Source: Miscanthus floridulus
Taxonomy: Eukaryota > Streptophyta > Magnoliopsida > Poales > Poaceae
DNA: 64,000 nucleotides
Assembly: GCF_019320115.1 (NCBI RefSeq)
Contig: NC_089598.1
Coordinates: 87,373,560 to 87,437,559, forward strand
Reading direction: 5' to 3'
Shown here: one piece after another, positions 32,739-45,142 of the stretch
Position numbering within the stretch: position 1 is the stretch's first letter
How the letters are laid out: the number at the start of each line of letters is the position of its first letter
The notes under the pieces: generated by a model
What the model was told of the DNA's origin: nothing
The model's database searches: none
The model's input: only the letters and a program-made list of their open reading frames with translations
Position numbers and translations under genes: made by a program

Positions 32739-34420
32739 CTCCAGACGACTACGGCAGCGATGAAGTCCTTCTCTGCTTCGCGCACAAAGCAATATTCCGC
32801 GCCAAGAGGGAAATAGACGCGGGTGGAGACCAATACGCTCGATGTCTACGGCGCGTAATTTTACACGGTTTGGGTGAGTTTTTCCCAAGTGCTAAAAGAT
32901 TAGGAGGATGGATTAAGAGTTGTTGGAGAGGGGTTTTTTCCAATCTTCCCCAAAACAAGGATTGGTAGGAGATTTAGGATAATTTTAGAGATGCTCCTAG
33001 TAAATTTTTACAAATAAAATTTTAAGTTCATGTAATTTCTTGTGCACCAGAAAACCTGTACTCCTATCCCAAAATAGATAACCTAGTCATTGAGAGGCAT
33101 TTTGGTCTTTTTGCCTTTTGTATTGGTATCCGTGAGAGATTTTAAGGGTATGCTTGGTTTTTGGGGACTACGGAGGATGGGACAACCCATCCCTATTTTC
33201 TAGGTTGAGATGATCCTAGCTTCTAGTTTGGTTGAGGGTATCCTTGTTGACCCGCTGTAATTCTCATCATCCGTGATGCAAATTGCAAGCCCCATCGCAT
33301 CCTTGCCATCACCACAACTTGTTGCCCGTTGCACGGGCTCGATGTTAATCCAGTATGTTGCGAGCAACATAGATTGTGGCCAAAATTAAGTCTATGCTAG
33401 GAATTGAGGCATAAGAATCAAGATCCAATCTAGGGGAGTAGAGGCGGAGGGAGGGAGATCTCACCATGGCAAGAGTCATGGTAGGAAGTAGATTCGGTGA
33501 CTTGTCTTTAGCAAGTCATGGCGTGACTTTAGTGCCCGCATCTATGGATCTACCATTGAGTGGTGATCGATTGAGCATTCCCATGAAATGACTCCACTTT
33601 TCACCTGTTTGCAGTTCCTTGTTTGTGGCTTTATGCTCCGCAGGCCAGCAGCGGAGGACCACAAGTGCCACGTTCTATGTGCACTTTACATAGATGTCCG
33701 CAAGCCGCCTCCAGGGTGCCATCGTGGAGCACTGCCACAGGGATGCCAGTGAGGAGCACTGTAGTGCTTGGGAGGTCATCATCACAGAGACTCCAACGTT
33801 GGGGCAACACTTGGCTATTTTAGCAGCATATATATAGGGGGGAAACTACGTTATGTATGGGGGTGGTTTGCAAATACACCCTCCAAAAATTGCGAAACTA
33901 GCGAGTTTGATTAAAATTCCACTATATATGCACACTCAATGAGACATGTATATGCACCCACAAGACAACTACACCGTCTCTAATTTGCTCTAGCTTCACC
34001 ACTGGGGACATAGGCAGACGTCCAACATTTGAAGAATTTGCCAAAAACTTTAGAATTTATAGCATAAGCAAGTTTAGATTAATTATGTTTGAAGAAGCAA
34101 GGCAAATAATTGGTTTCTCAAAAAAACCATGCACAAGAATCAGCTTGATTTATCTCTTATCTATACAGCAAAGCAATCCCACGATGCCGAGCAGATGACT
34201 GATCTAGAGGATGGCCTTACACCGTCAGTGACCACTATGAGCCTGCTGGCCAACACCACCTCCATAGCTCCAAACCCATGATGGCTTGACATTGGTGCAT
34301 GGAGCACCATGACATCGCCACCAGCAAGAACGTCACAATGGAGCCTACCCATGGAGAAGCCAATCTCCGAGTACTGTTCTAGGGCACACCGCCACTGATG
34401 AATACCTAACATCGGGGTTA
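32739..34420. other. Intergenic sequence, no gene seen
   Basis: The first 250 bp continue the sequence interrupted by the Copia element and end near TTTTAGAGATGCTCC (32981-32995), possibly a TIR partner of 26842. The rest has short open frames on both strands without recognisable domains. Confidence 0.35.
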
Positions 34421-35413
34421 TGTAAACCCCTGGATTAGCACCATAATAGGGTAGTTAACCCCTTGACCGCTTCTTCTAATTGGCTAGGGGCTAGTGGGGC
34501 TACACCCAGCAGTAGGTGCGCTCGCGCGTCCTCACTAGATCCTGACTAGAGCCCATGTGGTCATGAGGCTCCATTTCCTGGGGGCTCTAGCTGAGGGAGT
34601 TACCTCGGTAGTGGGGCTAAAGTTTGGTGTAGCCTTGGCCCTCATCAGCCGGGCCCTCCTTGAACAGTGCTCGATAGGCTAGCTCGGACATATGGCTTGG
34701 AGTACTCGACATAGAACCCTACCACGCAGCAGGAGCCTAACACATGTGCAAAGGCATATTGCGGTCAGCTCTGTTAGGGTGTTGTTCCCTCTGCCTTAGC
34801 GTGGAGTTGTTCGCCTATTTTGATGTGGGGTCATGCCCGAGGTGTGACATAAGGCGACATTGGAGGCGCTAAACCCACTTGTCAGCCTCCCCAGGCTTTG
34901 TCTCCCTTCCACTAAACCAAGGTAGGCAAAACGCACAACCTTCCACTACCATTTGCAAAATGCTATCATGGGTAGTTTCTACATTGTTGGTCACGACCAT
35001 GCCTGAAGTAGTGATCTCTCCAATGGGCCAAAGACAAAGATGATGATTCCTGGAGCACTCCCTTGGTGATCAAGGAACCTAGAGAAATCCCCAATTTGTA
35101 CGCCACTTTCCAAGGATGGGCCAGGGCTCTCTTAGAAACAATGACTCCCAGAACTAGATTTGACTCAATCTCCTCGATCTCAGTGGACTCATTCAAAACC
35201 CTAGATCAGAGCTAGCAATACTCTACCCTACTCTCTCTCTCCATTGTAACAACTTGCTTGAGCATTTTAACACAAAGATCTCGTTGCTGGACATAAGGCT
35301 TTGATGCCCGAACTAGGCTAGACCTTCCCATGTCTTGAATGTTAACCACCAAGAGTCCCACACATGGATCACTAATCGACCACTAATTACTAGCCGTGGT
35401 TATGAACCCATGA
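34421..35413 (+). repeat. Decayed Gypsy-type LTR remnant
   Basis: It starts TGTAAACCCCTGG. Towards its end it has the layout typical of grass Gypsy LTRs: a CT-rich run (ACTCTCTCTCTCC, 35231-35243), CATTGTAACA, then GAACTAGGCTAGACCTTCC, and a decayed primer site (TAGTTGGAGGCACC, from about 35414). No partner LTR is seen. Downstream sequence up to 35900 is probably internal remnant. Confidence 0.4.
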
Positions 35414-35923
35414 TAGTTGGAGGCACCGCTCGCGAGGGTAGCATTCACTACTCCAACGAGGCCTTCTCCACCGACACCACCTTTCTCCCTACCCAAGCTC
35501 TCAACTTTGGTAGCCTAGACTACATCATCGATCACCAACGTGAGCTCTGCCTCCACAGCGGAGCGGTGTCCTAGGACACCATCGGGTGAAGAGGCATGCC
35601 CGAGCAAAATCTCTACCACCACACCACGTGGAGTTCCTACAACCCAATGGTCTCTGGAACCATCCAAACGGTCCATGACTATGTAAGAAGTCTCTTACAT
35701 AGTAAGATGCCTCTTCTATGACCGCATCTCCATCACATTGCACAATATTTTTGTGCCTTTGGCAACAAGTAGCTACATTGATCCCCAACAACTACATGAT
35801 CGACTACCTCAACATCAACAACTATGTAGTGACTCTAGTCTGTGTCATCACTCTCATCCATGACACTCCCGCTATGATTGTTGGATGAAATAGCAGTGAG
35901 ACAAGGGATGGTACCTAAATGGG

Positions 35924-37483
35924 ACGTATGAAAGCATCTAGGCCTCTAGTTGAGTTTCGGTGACTAATGACTACACAAGATTACTATGACTAACATATGT
36001 TTTACAGAGGCAATTAAAGTTAGGTCATGGTAATGGTGGTTGATTGGGCAATTATGGTTTTTGTGACCCTATCAATGGAAATCATTTTGGTTTTTAAAGG
36101 ATGGATGCCATGGTTAAGGACGGACTAGTTCTAAGTGTCGGTTAGTGTTGAGAGACACTTAGATTAGTTTTAGGACTTTGTTTTCTCCTTTGGCCGTACT
36201 ATAAAGGGGGCATGGATGGGTAGCTTGACCTAGGCAAGTCTAGTGAGAAGAATTTGGTGCACATTTGTTTAATCTAGCACTAGATAGCTCAGATGAAGCT
36301 CAAGATCATCGAGAGATGGAAATCGTTTTGAATCAGCGATTGAAACGGAGGGCAGCGCAACTGGTGTCACTAGACAGGGCGGTGTGCACCGCCTAGGGGT
36401 GGTGGTGCCACTGCCCTATTTCTCCCGAGACTACCCATTTCGGTGGTTGCACTGATGGCACCAGACAGGGCACCGCCGCTGGGTGACGGTGCCACCGTCA
36501 TATTTTTGTAGAGAGTGCCAGTTTGGTGCTTTTGAGCTAGAATGGCACCGGATAGGGCACCGCCTTAGGGGTGGCAGTGCCACCACCCTAATTATCTAGA
36601 GAGGAGAGTTTACTGGGGCATGGGGTGACGGTGCCAGCACAGTAACAGCTAGTTCAAAAATAGCCGTTGGGGTGGCACCGGACAAGGGTGGCGGTGTGCC
36701 ACGTTGCTGTCCGATGCCCTTGAAAATGCTCAGTGGAGGGCCAACGACTAGTTCCATCCCTTGGGGCTATTTATACCCCTCCATTTCATGCATTGAGGCT
36801 CCCTTGCCCATTTTTAGCTGAGGAAACTATTTGGAGGGCAAGGAAGAGCAAGAGCCTAGTGGGGTGATTGAGATTTGCTAATTAAAGATTAAGGACCTCA
36901 TTAGTGCATAGAGAGTAGTAAGCGTGCATCCACTCTTCTCATTAGGCTTGGTTGGGTCAAGTGAGAGTTCGTGCTTGTTACTCTTAGTGATCGCCATCAC
37001 CTAGATGGCTCAGTGGTGATTGGAAGCTTGGTGATCATCCGATGGAGCTTATGGATGACCCAAGTCATGGTGTGAGCGGTTGTCGGCGATTCACCATGTT
37101 GGAATGATAAAGAATCAGCCCGTAGAGAGCACTTGGTCCTTGCGCGGATCGAGGGGGAGCTACACCCTTGCGCGGGTGCTCCAACAAGGACTAGTGGAGA
37201 GTGGTGATTCTCCGATACCTTGGAAAAACATCGCCGTGTTCCTAACCCTCTCTTTACTTTGAGCATTTACATTTGGGCAATTTCAATTGTGTTTTTTACA
37301 TTCCAAGAATTGCCATGATAGAATAAGGTTGGAACCTAGGGTGCAAAACTTTGTGCGATAGAATAGAAATCACATTTAGGCACTAGGGGTGAAATGGGAT
37401 AAGCGGTAGGTGTTATTTGTTGCGAGAATTTTAGATTAGCCCAATTCATCCCCCCTCTTGGGCATCTTGATCCTTTCAACGTA
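35924..37483 (+). mobile_element. Solo LTR of a Copia-type element with ACGTA target duplication
   Basis: The LTR is 35929-37478 (1550 bp), with inverse termini TGAAAG and CTTTCA. The flanking 5 bp are ACGTA on both sides (35924-35928 and 37479-37483). It contains many GGCACCG/CGGTGCCAC words (36360-36720) and ends ATCCCCCCTCTTGGG shortly before the terminus, as in SIRE-like LTRs. No internal sequence remains, so LTR-LTR recombination removed the rest. Confidence 0.88.
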
Positions 37484-38480
37484 GACGTGCCCGAGGTATT
37501 GGACCATCCATCAGAGATGTAGTTGATGATGGAGAGGCAGAGAAGATGGTGGAAGAATAGGACTTCAAGTCCAGTTGCAATCATCCACTTCACTCCTACT
37601 ATGACTGAGGGGGAATGCAAGAAGTAAAGATATATATGGTTAGAGATAGTTGGAGATGTATACAAACCCTAGGGATATAGATAGAATGCTACAGATGGAA
37701 TAGAGTTAGGCCTAATATAACTTGGCTTGTACTCTATGTCTCTCCTCATATGTACCTACAAATATCTCCGGAGGATCAATTAATACAATCAACAATAGAT
37801 TATTAGGGTTTTCACCACACCTAATATTTTCTACACATGCAATCCCTACTTCATTAGGTCTAAGGAAAAATAAGTTATATGGTTTCATTTCCTATTGAAA
37901 TTATACTTTCACCATTTATAAGAAAAGATCTATAGCTTTTCTTTTCCATTTCCAAGGTTTAAGTTCTTGACTTTTTAACTAAATGCATGGATAGAGGCTA
38001 ATCTAAAGCAAATAATCATTGGCTCCATCTCTAAGAACAAACCGTCTATCGCTTTCTAGCTTCTTCAGTTTGCATTTTGTTCCCTCTAGCCAAAGAAAGA
38101 AAAGTTAGCAATAATCCATTATTTCCAAAGAAGAAAGCTAGCAACCCTCGCCAATTAAAAGCTGCTAAGAAACATTGGGCTATAATGACCAGTAACTCTA
38201 AAGCTCAAGTGAACAAAACAAGATGATAGTGTGGAAACTTTCCTTCTTCCTATCGCTGGTATGTATATGATTATGTATAACAAAGTTAAGAAAAGTGAAT
38301 TCAAGCAGTGAATAATTGTGAACCAAATGATTTTCTATGGTTTAGCTCCATACTATTTTGTGGAGATTAATAACTTTTTTATGATCAACAATCTAGATTT
38401 CTATTCCTTGTTTTGGGATTCTCACCTAAGAGTTAATACATCATCATGTTATGTTGTTTTGCCCTTTCTGGTAGTTGGCA
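37484..38480. repeat. Copy of the inverted-repeat family (right-arm side), similar to 53645-54544
   Basis: From about 37505 (CATCAGAGATGTAGTTGATG) to about 38440 this segment matches 53645-54540 in the same orientation with small indels. The part from about 37900 to 38400 is an inverted copy of 42200-42760 and of the left arms near 47560 and 52490. No open frame of note. Confidence 0.7.
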
Positions 38481-39549
38481 CCTTAGTAGGTTTTGGGCTT
38501 TGAGTAAATGATGCAATTAATATTCCTTGAACTGTAGGTATGTGCATGCCACCCTACACTAGTTTGTTCATTATTTTGTTGCTTTAGAAGGCTAAATAGG
38601 GCTCAAGACCCCAAGGTCTTTTAGCTTGTTTGTACTTAGAACCATAAGTTTGCAATGATGACACCTCTGGTTCATGTAATACAACAATGAATGTGCTAAA
38701 GTTTCCACACATTTACAAACTTCCATAGGGCCAGTATTTTGACAACCTTTCTATGAGAGATCACCAGGTCCATGTGTCGTCCTGCCTGGCCGTAATCCCA
38801 AGGTTCAAAAAGCAAACATAGGCTATATATATGACAGTTGTGGAAACCAAACTTCTAAATCTCATACAGTCCAATAGGCGCCTAATATTTCACTAATGTT
38901 GGCCCAACAAGCCCATCTTATTCCCCACCACCTCATATGACCCTCCATTTACTATTGATATCAATCCGTTCATCCAAGACTAGCACAACTATAATGCCAC
39001 AACCCTAATCCTTATCCTCAAGTAGACTCAATTTCTTAGTTGTTGATCTGTCACCAGACATTTGCATTACATGGTTCTTCCACCGCTTGTCTCGTCGTAC
39101 AAGTAATGCAAGTGGTGGCGATCTGTGGCCACATCTGTGAGTGATCGATAGCATGGTGGACAAGCTCGCATGCAATCAAGTTGGTGAAGCCGCGTAGGCA
39201 ATCATGTCTCTGACTAGGGGCTCACACGTGTGCAGTCTAGTGGGAGCAAGCGCGTGTGCAAAGCTAAGATGGAGTGGTGCATACGTGCAGTCGAGCAGGA
39301 GCAAGTGCACAACACAAGTGGTGGTTGGCAAGTGGCCAGGAGCTCCAACATTGGCTTTCTTGCACATCTAAATGTAAGGTCTTTGTATATAGTGCATAAT
39401 CCCACTCAAAAAACACTTGTTCCTCCATTTTTCATCTCTTTTTTGGATGGCTAAGTCTAGATGACTGGGACTGTAGATTGCTAAGTTTGATTGTAAGGAT
39501 GGGGAACCTTGTAGGGAATTAATCCCTGCACAGGGGCAGGGATGGGAAG
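38481..39549. other. Intergenic sequence, nothing recognised
   Basis: AT-rich with scattered short frames. I find no domain, TIR or LTR terminus that I can defend. Confidence 0.35.
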
Positions 39550-41200
39550 AAATGTGCCTCAATGTTGTTTGCGGGGATGGTGATAGGGTGATCCCCCCTG
39601 AGGGGAGAGGTATGTTGAGGCATTCCCTACCGACATCCCTACATAGTAGTCACAACCACTTTATTGCCTCCTTTAATTATGAGGGAAGTACGATCGTTAT
39701 TGAGGAGGCAAGTCTACCTTCCAATATTTTGAGGCAACAATTGGGGTCAACCACACTTGCTCATGCATTTTAGATTTGGCCACATTTGAGAGTTCCACAA
39801 GTTGACCTTGAGCACCTAGTTGCACCTTTTATGGAGGACGAGATCTGTGGTGTTGTCAGAGTCATGCAGTTAGATAAAGCCCCTATGCTTGATGGATTCA
39901 ATTGTTGTTTCTCCTAGGGTTTCTAGTTTATCATTAAGCATGGCCTTGGGCGGGCTTTTGATGCCCTAAATTCTCTTGGTAGCAGAAGTTTCCATCACCC
40001 AAATGAGGCTTTGCTCATCCTTCCTCTAAAAGGTATGAACCAAAGGAATTTGGGGATTACACACCAATTAGTCTCGTCCGTAGTTTTGGCAAGCTTTTCT
40101 TCAAGTTTGATCCCATAGTTTGGCTCCTTTGCTACCAAGCTTGGTTAGACCCCATCAGAGTGCCTTCATAAATGATCATTTCATCCAAGACAATTTTAGA
40201 TATGTGCTAGAAGATGTTGAAGCTCTTTATGCCAAACAACCACCTTAGTTGCTCTTGAAGTTGGACTTGGCCAAGGAATTCAACCACATCTCCTAGGTTT
40301 TCCTTTTGGATGTCCTCCAACACATCGGCTTCTTGAGCGCCTATAGTTTCTGGATTTTGGTTCTTTTGTCCATAGCCAGCACCAAAGTCCTCATCAATGG
40401 TGCACCCAGTTGTAGATCTGCATGTTCATGTCCTTCAGTAAGGGGATATGCCACCCCCCATATTATCCATTTTAGTTATGGAGTGTCTAAATGACTTGAT
40501 GGTCGCCGTCACGTATGTGAGGGGCCGTCTCTTTCCATTAGCATGTCATAGGGTCTACCATTAAGCCTCAATTTATGTTGATGATGTTGTGGTATTCTTA
40601 ATCCCTTACTCAAGGCTAGCGACAAACTTTGCCAAGTGCCAGCTCCATCCAATTCCAATCCTATGCTTAGAACAAGAGATTCAGTTGGACTAGGATATTC
40701 TACATTATTGTTGGATCACATAATTACCTGCAAGTACGTAGGAGTTTCTATCTCAGTTCATAGGCTACCTAAATTTGAATTCAAACCCCCTAGTTAATAG
40801 GGTCATAGGTCATGTCCCAAGCTTGAAAGGTTGCCTACTAATTTAAATAAGGAGTGGGGAGACTTATCCTCCTGCAGTCCACCCTTTCATCCATCCCTAG
40901 CTATTTGGATATTGCTACCGGCCTTTCTCCGTAGGTGGTCGATATTATTCATCGCCTTTGTAAGATGTTCCTCTGGGCTGACTCTCATGCTGTCTCGAGG
41001 GGCAAGTGTGTGGTTACTTGGGTAAAGGCTTGCAACCCTAAATATCTTGCGGGTTTGGGCATTCCCAACCTTAGGGTGCTTAGCTGGTCTCTACATGTGC
41101 ATTGGCTATGGTTGGTGATCAGGACATCAATCATTTGGATACACACTACACTCCTCAAGTTGCTACGCTAGGACCAATCACTAGATCTAGTTTGATCATG
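39550..41200 (+). mobile_element. Decayed LINE reverse transcriptase remnant
   Basis: Plus-strand fragments in shifted frames spell a LINE reverse transcriptase. APFMEDEICGVVRVM and KAPMLDGFN (near 39830-39900) are followed by a decayed YxPISLV region (near 40060), NDHFIQDNFRYVLEDVEALY (near 40170), LLLKLDLAKEFNHIS (near 40255) and DVLQHIGFLSAY (40306 on). The later GKCVVTWVKACNPKYLAGLGIPNLR (40990-41080) lies just upstream of where the zf-RVT domain would be. Stops and shifts are frequent, so it is old and dead. Neither poly(A) tail nor target duplication is recognisable. Confidence 0.75.
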
Positions 41201-42154
41201 AAAATTTAATCTCCGAGTGAGCTCGTTCCTAAGTACTCCTTTTTGTGATTATGATATTAGAATGCTAAAAATGATATTGTTATCCATAGGTCGTACACTT
41301 GGGTAGAACGGGTGGTCAAGGGGACAGAAGGATATGTTTGACACATCGCTCTGCTCTACGTGTGTAGGCTGGGCATGCATGGAAAATGTACTGTTTTTTG
41401 GTTGGATTCTTGATGGTGCAACAATGTTAAAAGACAACCCCAATCTTCCCGTAGTGCTTGTGTTCGTCAGCTTCCGCGCCGGGAAGCCTTAGGTTCTATC
41501 GACGTAGTTGTGTAGGCACTAGGTAGCGTGCAACACTGCAAGTCTGCAACAACACCAGTCGTCAGAGTGGTCGCCCGCAAGGCCGGTGCTGGCCGCAGCT
41601 ACTCGGTACCTCTCGTTCTCGGTCCAGACCCCAGCGTCCGCGTGGTTACCGGTTGGTTTATAACCACTTAGTCACATTGGATCGAACTCGTGATCCGCTC
41701 AATTTCATCCACTCCAACCCAATTTCTGGGCCTACTCACGTCTACTTTTGGGTCTTAGGTTTGGGGTGGCACATGAACCTGGCGGCCTATTAAAATGTTT
41801 GGTTCCTTGAGGAAGTTTGTAAATGTGGCCTGTTTAGGGAAGTTTCATACTTTCAGCACTATATTACGTGGATCGGGGGTGTTATCGTTGCAAAAACTCA
41901 AGGTTGAGTGCAGGCAATCGTCTCAAAAAAAGGTTGAGTACAGACAAGCTGAAGTTAGGGTGTTATTTCGAATAACACGGCAAAAGCTCGAGGCCTCAGG
42001 CCCTATTTGACTGACACAACGAAATGAACATATCAGTGGAGGGTGCATGACATGCACACACCTAATGTTCAAAGAATCTTAAATCTTAATGGCATCATTC
42101 ACTCCAACCCAAAACCTCCTGGCCGAAACAGCAAAACGATGGAGCATTCCATGG
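41201..42154. other. Intergenic sequence, nothing recognised
   Basis: Apart from a short imperfect duplication around AAGGTTGAGTGCAGGCAA and AAGGTTGAGTACAGACAA (41900-41955), I see no structure. Confidence 0.35.
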
Positions 42155-43040
42155 TCCATTATGACGTGTCAACTGTTAAGTGAGAATTTCAAAACAAGGA
42201 ATAGGAAATTTGGATTGTTGGATCATACAAAAAAGTTACCAATCTTCACAAATTACTATGGATATCGGGAGCTAAACCAAAGGAAAGGGCAAAAAACCCA
42301 TCGGGTTCACAATTATGCATTGCTTCAAATAACTTTTCCTCCTGGCTTTGTTATACATAACTATACGTATACTAGCCATAGGAAGAAGGCACGAAGTTTC
42401 CTCGCCATCATCTTGTGCTTTCGAGTTACTTGTCCGTATTAGGCGCCTAAATGTTTTTTTAGAAGCTTTTAATGGAAGCCGGTTTGTAGCTTTTCTTTGC
42501 AAAAAAATGATTATTACTAGTTTTTTCTATCTTTTGGCTGGAAGAAAGGAAACGGCAGAAAACTGCACAAGCTAGAAACGGATAGACGGTTCGTTCGAGA
42601 TGGAGGAAAAGATTCTTTGCTTTACATCACAGCTTCTATGCATGCATTCAGTAAAAAAGTGGACAGCTGATGAAACCTTTCCTACGAAATGAAAAAAAAT
42701 CTAGATCTTTTGTTACAACCGATGAATTGAAAGGACAATTTCAATTGGAATTAAGCCATAATATAACTTCCTTTTCCTCTCCTTCGGTCCTAATTAATCA
42801 GAGTTTGTGCAGTTTCCTAATAGACAATTAGAGAATGAGCTAGCAGATCTATATCCATGTATAAAAATGAAACTAGCCGCGATTTCACATGATTTTATTT
42901 GGTGGACGAAAACCACAATCAACCAACTATAAACAACTTCTAGATATAGAGAAATCCATCCACCGAAATAACTAAGAAATAAAAAAAAGAATATGAAAAG
43001 GGCTCTCTTACCAGATGTTGCGTATAGATGATAGGATGCT
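42155..43040. repeat. Copy of the inverted-repeat family (left-arm orientation)
   Basis: 42470-43040 matches 47560-48340 and 52610-53140 in direct orientation (shared words include CTATGCATGCAT and AAAACCACAATCAA). 42155-42760 is the inverse of 37900-38440 and 53990-54540. It is the most diverged copy. Confidence 0.65.
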
Positions 43041-43401
43041 TAGCAACTCTGTTATTTCGACCTAGTTTGGTAGCACTCTACTTCACTTCGCAAGAATCGA
43101 ATGGGGTAGGAGCGGAACTTCATCTCGCGAGGCCCAACTACTGTGCTCTTCTCTTACCGGCGTTGTGCGAGATTGAGGTGACATCACTCCCGTGGCTTGC
43201 TGTCGTGCTAACTCAGTGTCATTCCCCGATGTTGGTCTCGCTCAGATCCATCCCTCTCCACGTTGTTAGCTCCACTCCACTCCGCTGAACCAAGCTCCAC
43301 CCGCACCATACCAAGCTCTGTCTATGGCCACACCAACGCGCGCAGGGGAGGGCAGATCAAGGTGACGGATAGGGCAATGCATCATGTAGAGGAGAAATGA
43401 G

Positions 43402-43741
43402 GGTGTGTTTAGTTCGCGAAATGGAAATTTTGGATATCACATCAGATGTTTTGGAGATGTCGGAAGAGGTTTTCGGATACTAATAAAAAAAACTAATTAC
43501 ATAGCTCGCCTGGAAACTGCGAGACAAATTTATTAAACCTAATTAATCCATCATTATCGCATGTTAGTTTCTGTAGCACTTATGGCTAATCATGGACTAA
43601 TTAGTCTTAAAACATTCGTCTCGCGATTTTCAACCAAACTGTGCAATTAGTTTTTTTCGTCTATATTTAATACTCCATGCATGTGCCGCAAGATTCGATG
43701 TGATAGTTTGGGGTGAAAATTTTTGGAAACTAAACCAGGCC
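43402..43741. mobile_element. MITE of a common grass family (TIR around GTTTAGTT)
   Basis: The left end GGGTGTGTTTAGTTCG and the inverse of the right end (GGCCTGGTTTAGTTTCC) match. The interior has ATTAATCCATCATTATCGCA and ACATTCGTCTCGCGATTT, words I recognise from a very abundant grass MITE. About 340 bp, no coding. Confidence 0.75.
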
Positions 43742-44204
43742 TGAGACATCGACCCATTCGCTCGAACTCAGTGATGGGGTATATATAGGAAGTCGATGTC
43801 GTAACGGACATAAATTTGCACTCTCTCGCACACGTGAACGCTATCGTACGTCACTCTCAACATACTAAACCACACATCGTCACTTAGAAGACGACAATTA
43901 CGCAACCAGAAATAAAATGTACACAAACATCATGGTTAAAATATTTTCTGCTTCTAACCCTAGCAATGCAGACAATTAACATGTCATTATCTATCCATTT
44001 TTTCACTTGAATTTCATGCATACATCAACCCTTATTTTAAGTTGTTTGTGTATCCATCCATGACTTGACAATATTGCTCACCATTTTACTTTTAGCACCG
44101 CTCGAGAGATTTCACCTAGTGTTGCCGTGCTGGTTTGGTGCGGGCTTGCAACTAGACAAATGGCGTGCATCACGTTGCCTTGCCTTGCCACCGATGGAGC
44201 ACCA
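43742..44204. other. AT-rich spacer before the duplicated AP2 unit
   Basis: No gene is supported. Confidence 0.35.
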
Positions 44205-44517
44205 CACCGATGCAAGCAAAGCCGCGGCGGCCATTATCACGTATAGCCGCGCGCTTTGGTTTGCGATCTTATGGATATCGTCACTATCCCTTGGCTCGCG
44301 GACGCGGCCGAGTCCGTTGCAGTTGCAGCTAGCCCAGTGCAACGCGCGCGCGGCGCGCTGGACGCACTCTTGCGGCAGGCTGAACCGGGGGCGGGCGGCG
44401 AACACAGCCCGCCGAACGCCCCGCTATCGATATGGCATATTTGGCATGGAGCTAATGCACAGGGCGGCCAGTCGAAAGACGAGGAGGGAGCGGCGTGCCG
44501 CCGGCTGTGGCTTGAGC

Positions 44518-44526
44518 CCTTATAGG
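44518..44526 (+). promoter_or_regulatory. Weak TATA-like element of AP2/ERF copy 1
   Basis: CCTTATAGG, about 110 bp upstream of the ATG at 44633. It aligns with the better TATA box CCTATATTAA of copy 2, both preceded by GAGCC. The change suggests weaker initiation in copy 1 (inference). Confidence 0.35.
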
Positions 44527-44632
44527 AGTCTTAAAAAAACGCAGTCGAACCCTGGCAGCACATTCACATCGCCGGCAGTCGCTGCACATCCATCCATCCG
44601 GCAGGGGGCGATCGAATTCAGATCTCGCGAGG

Positions 44633-45142
44633 ATGCAAGGCGGCGGAAGCATCATCGAGCTCGCGAGGAAGGCGGCGGCCTTGGCGAGGACCGAGCGAGC
44701 GGCGCAGCTGGCGGCCATGCGTTCGGTGCGGAACTACCGCGGCGTCCAGCAGCGCAAAAACAGTTACTACTCCGTGATCCGGAACATCCACACCCGGCGC
44801 CTGGTGTGGCTCGGGTCGTACAAGACCCCCGAGGAGGCCGCGTACGCGTGGGACGCCGCCGCGAGGGTGACGCGCGGGCACTGGGCCAAGCCCAACTTCC
44901 CCGAGCCGGCCTGGGCGAGTGCGGCGCCGGCGCCGGAGGAGGTGTCCACGGAGCTCGTGCTCGCGCTGTCGACGCCCGCTGCGCCGGTGCGCCGCCGCGA
45001 GCCTTCTGCGGCGGTGGCGGCTCAGGTGTCCTTCGACAACTGGCTGCTGTCTGCGTCGGCGGCCGCGGAAGAGCCACAGCGTCAGCAGAGAGCACCGGCG
45101 GCCCGGGTGTCGTCCTGGCCTCCTCGGGGAGCACCGTACTAA
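44633..45142 (+). CDS. AP2/ERF-domain transcription factor, copy 1, 169 aa, shifted C-terminus
   Basis: Single exon from ATG 44633. The N-terminal helix MQGGGSIIELARKAAALART is shared with copy 2. A divergent AP2/ERF DNA-binding domain spans residues 34-90 (YRGV at 35, [20 protein letters not shown] at 58-77, AKPNFP at the end). In the second strand the usual AEI/R-D contact motif is replaced by YYSVIRN, so DNA binding may be altered. After about residue 145 the frame differs from copy 2: a net frameshift ends the protein at 45142, while the sequence matching the copy 2 C-terminus (ELPVSQAGVSDLAVVGDNF) lies in another frame and stops at 45381. Family members act in the nucleus in stress or developmental regulation; which applies here is not visible. 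It may be functional or a decaying duplicate. Confidence 0.75.
   Translation: MQGGGSIIELARKAAALARTERAAQLAAMRSVRNYRGVQQRKNSYYSVIRNIHTRRLVWLGSYKTPEEAAYAWDAAARVTRGHWAKPNFPEPAWASAAPAPEEVSTELVLALSTPAAPVRRREPSAAVAAQVSFDNWLLSASAAAEEPQRQQRAPAARVSSWPPRGAPY

Noticed and set aside
33147..33245. GGGTATGCTTGGTTTTT and AGTTTGGTTGAGGGTAT as MITE ends
   Set aside because: The words are similar in direct, not inverted, orientation, so they do not form a TIR pair.
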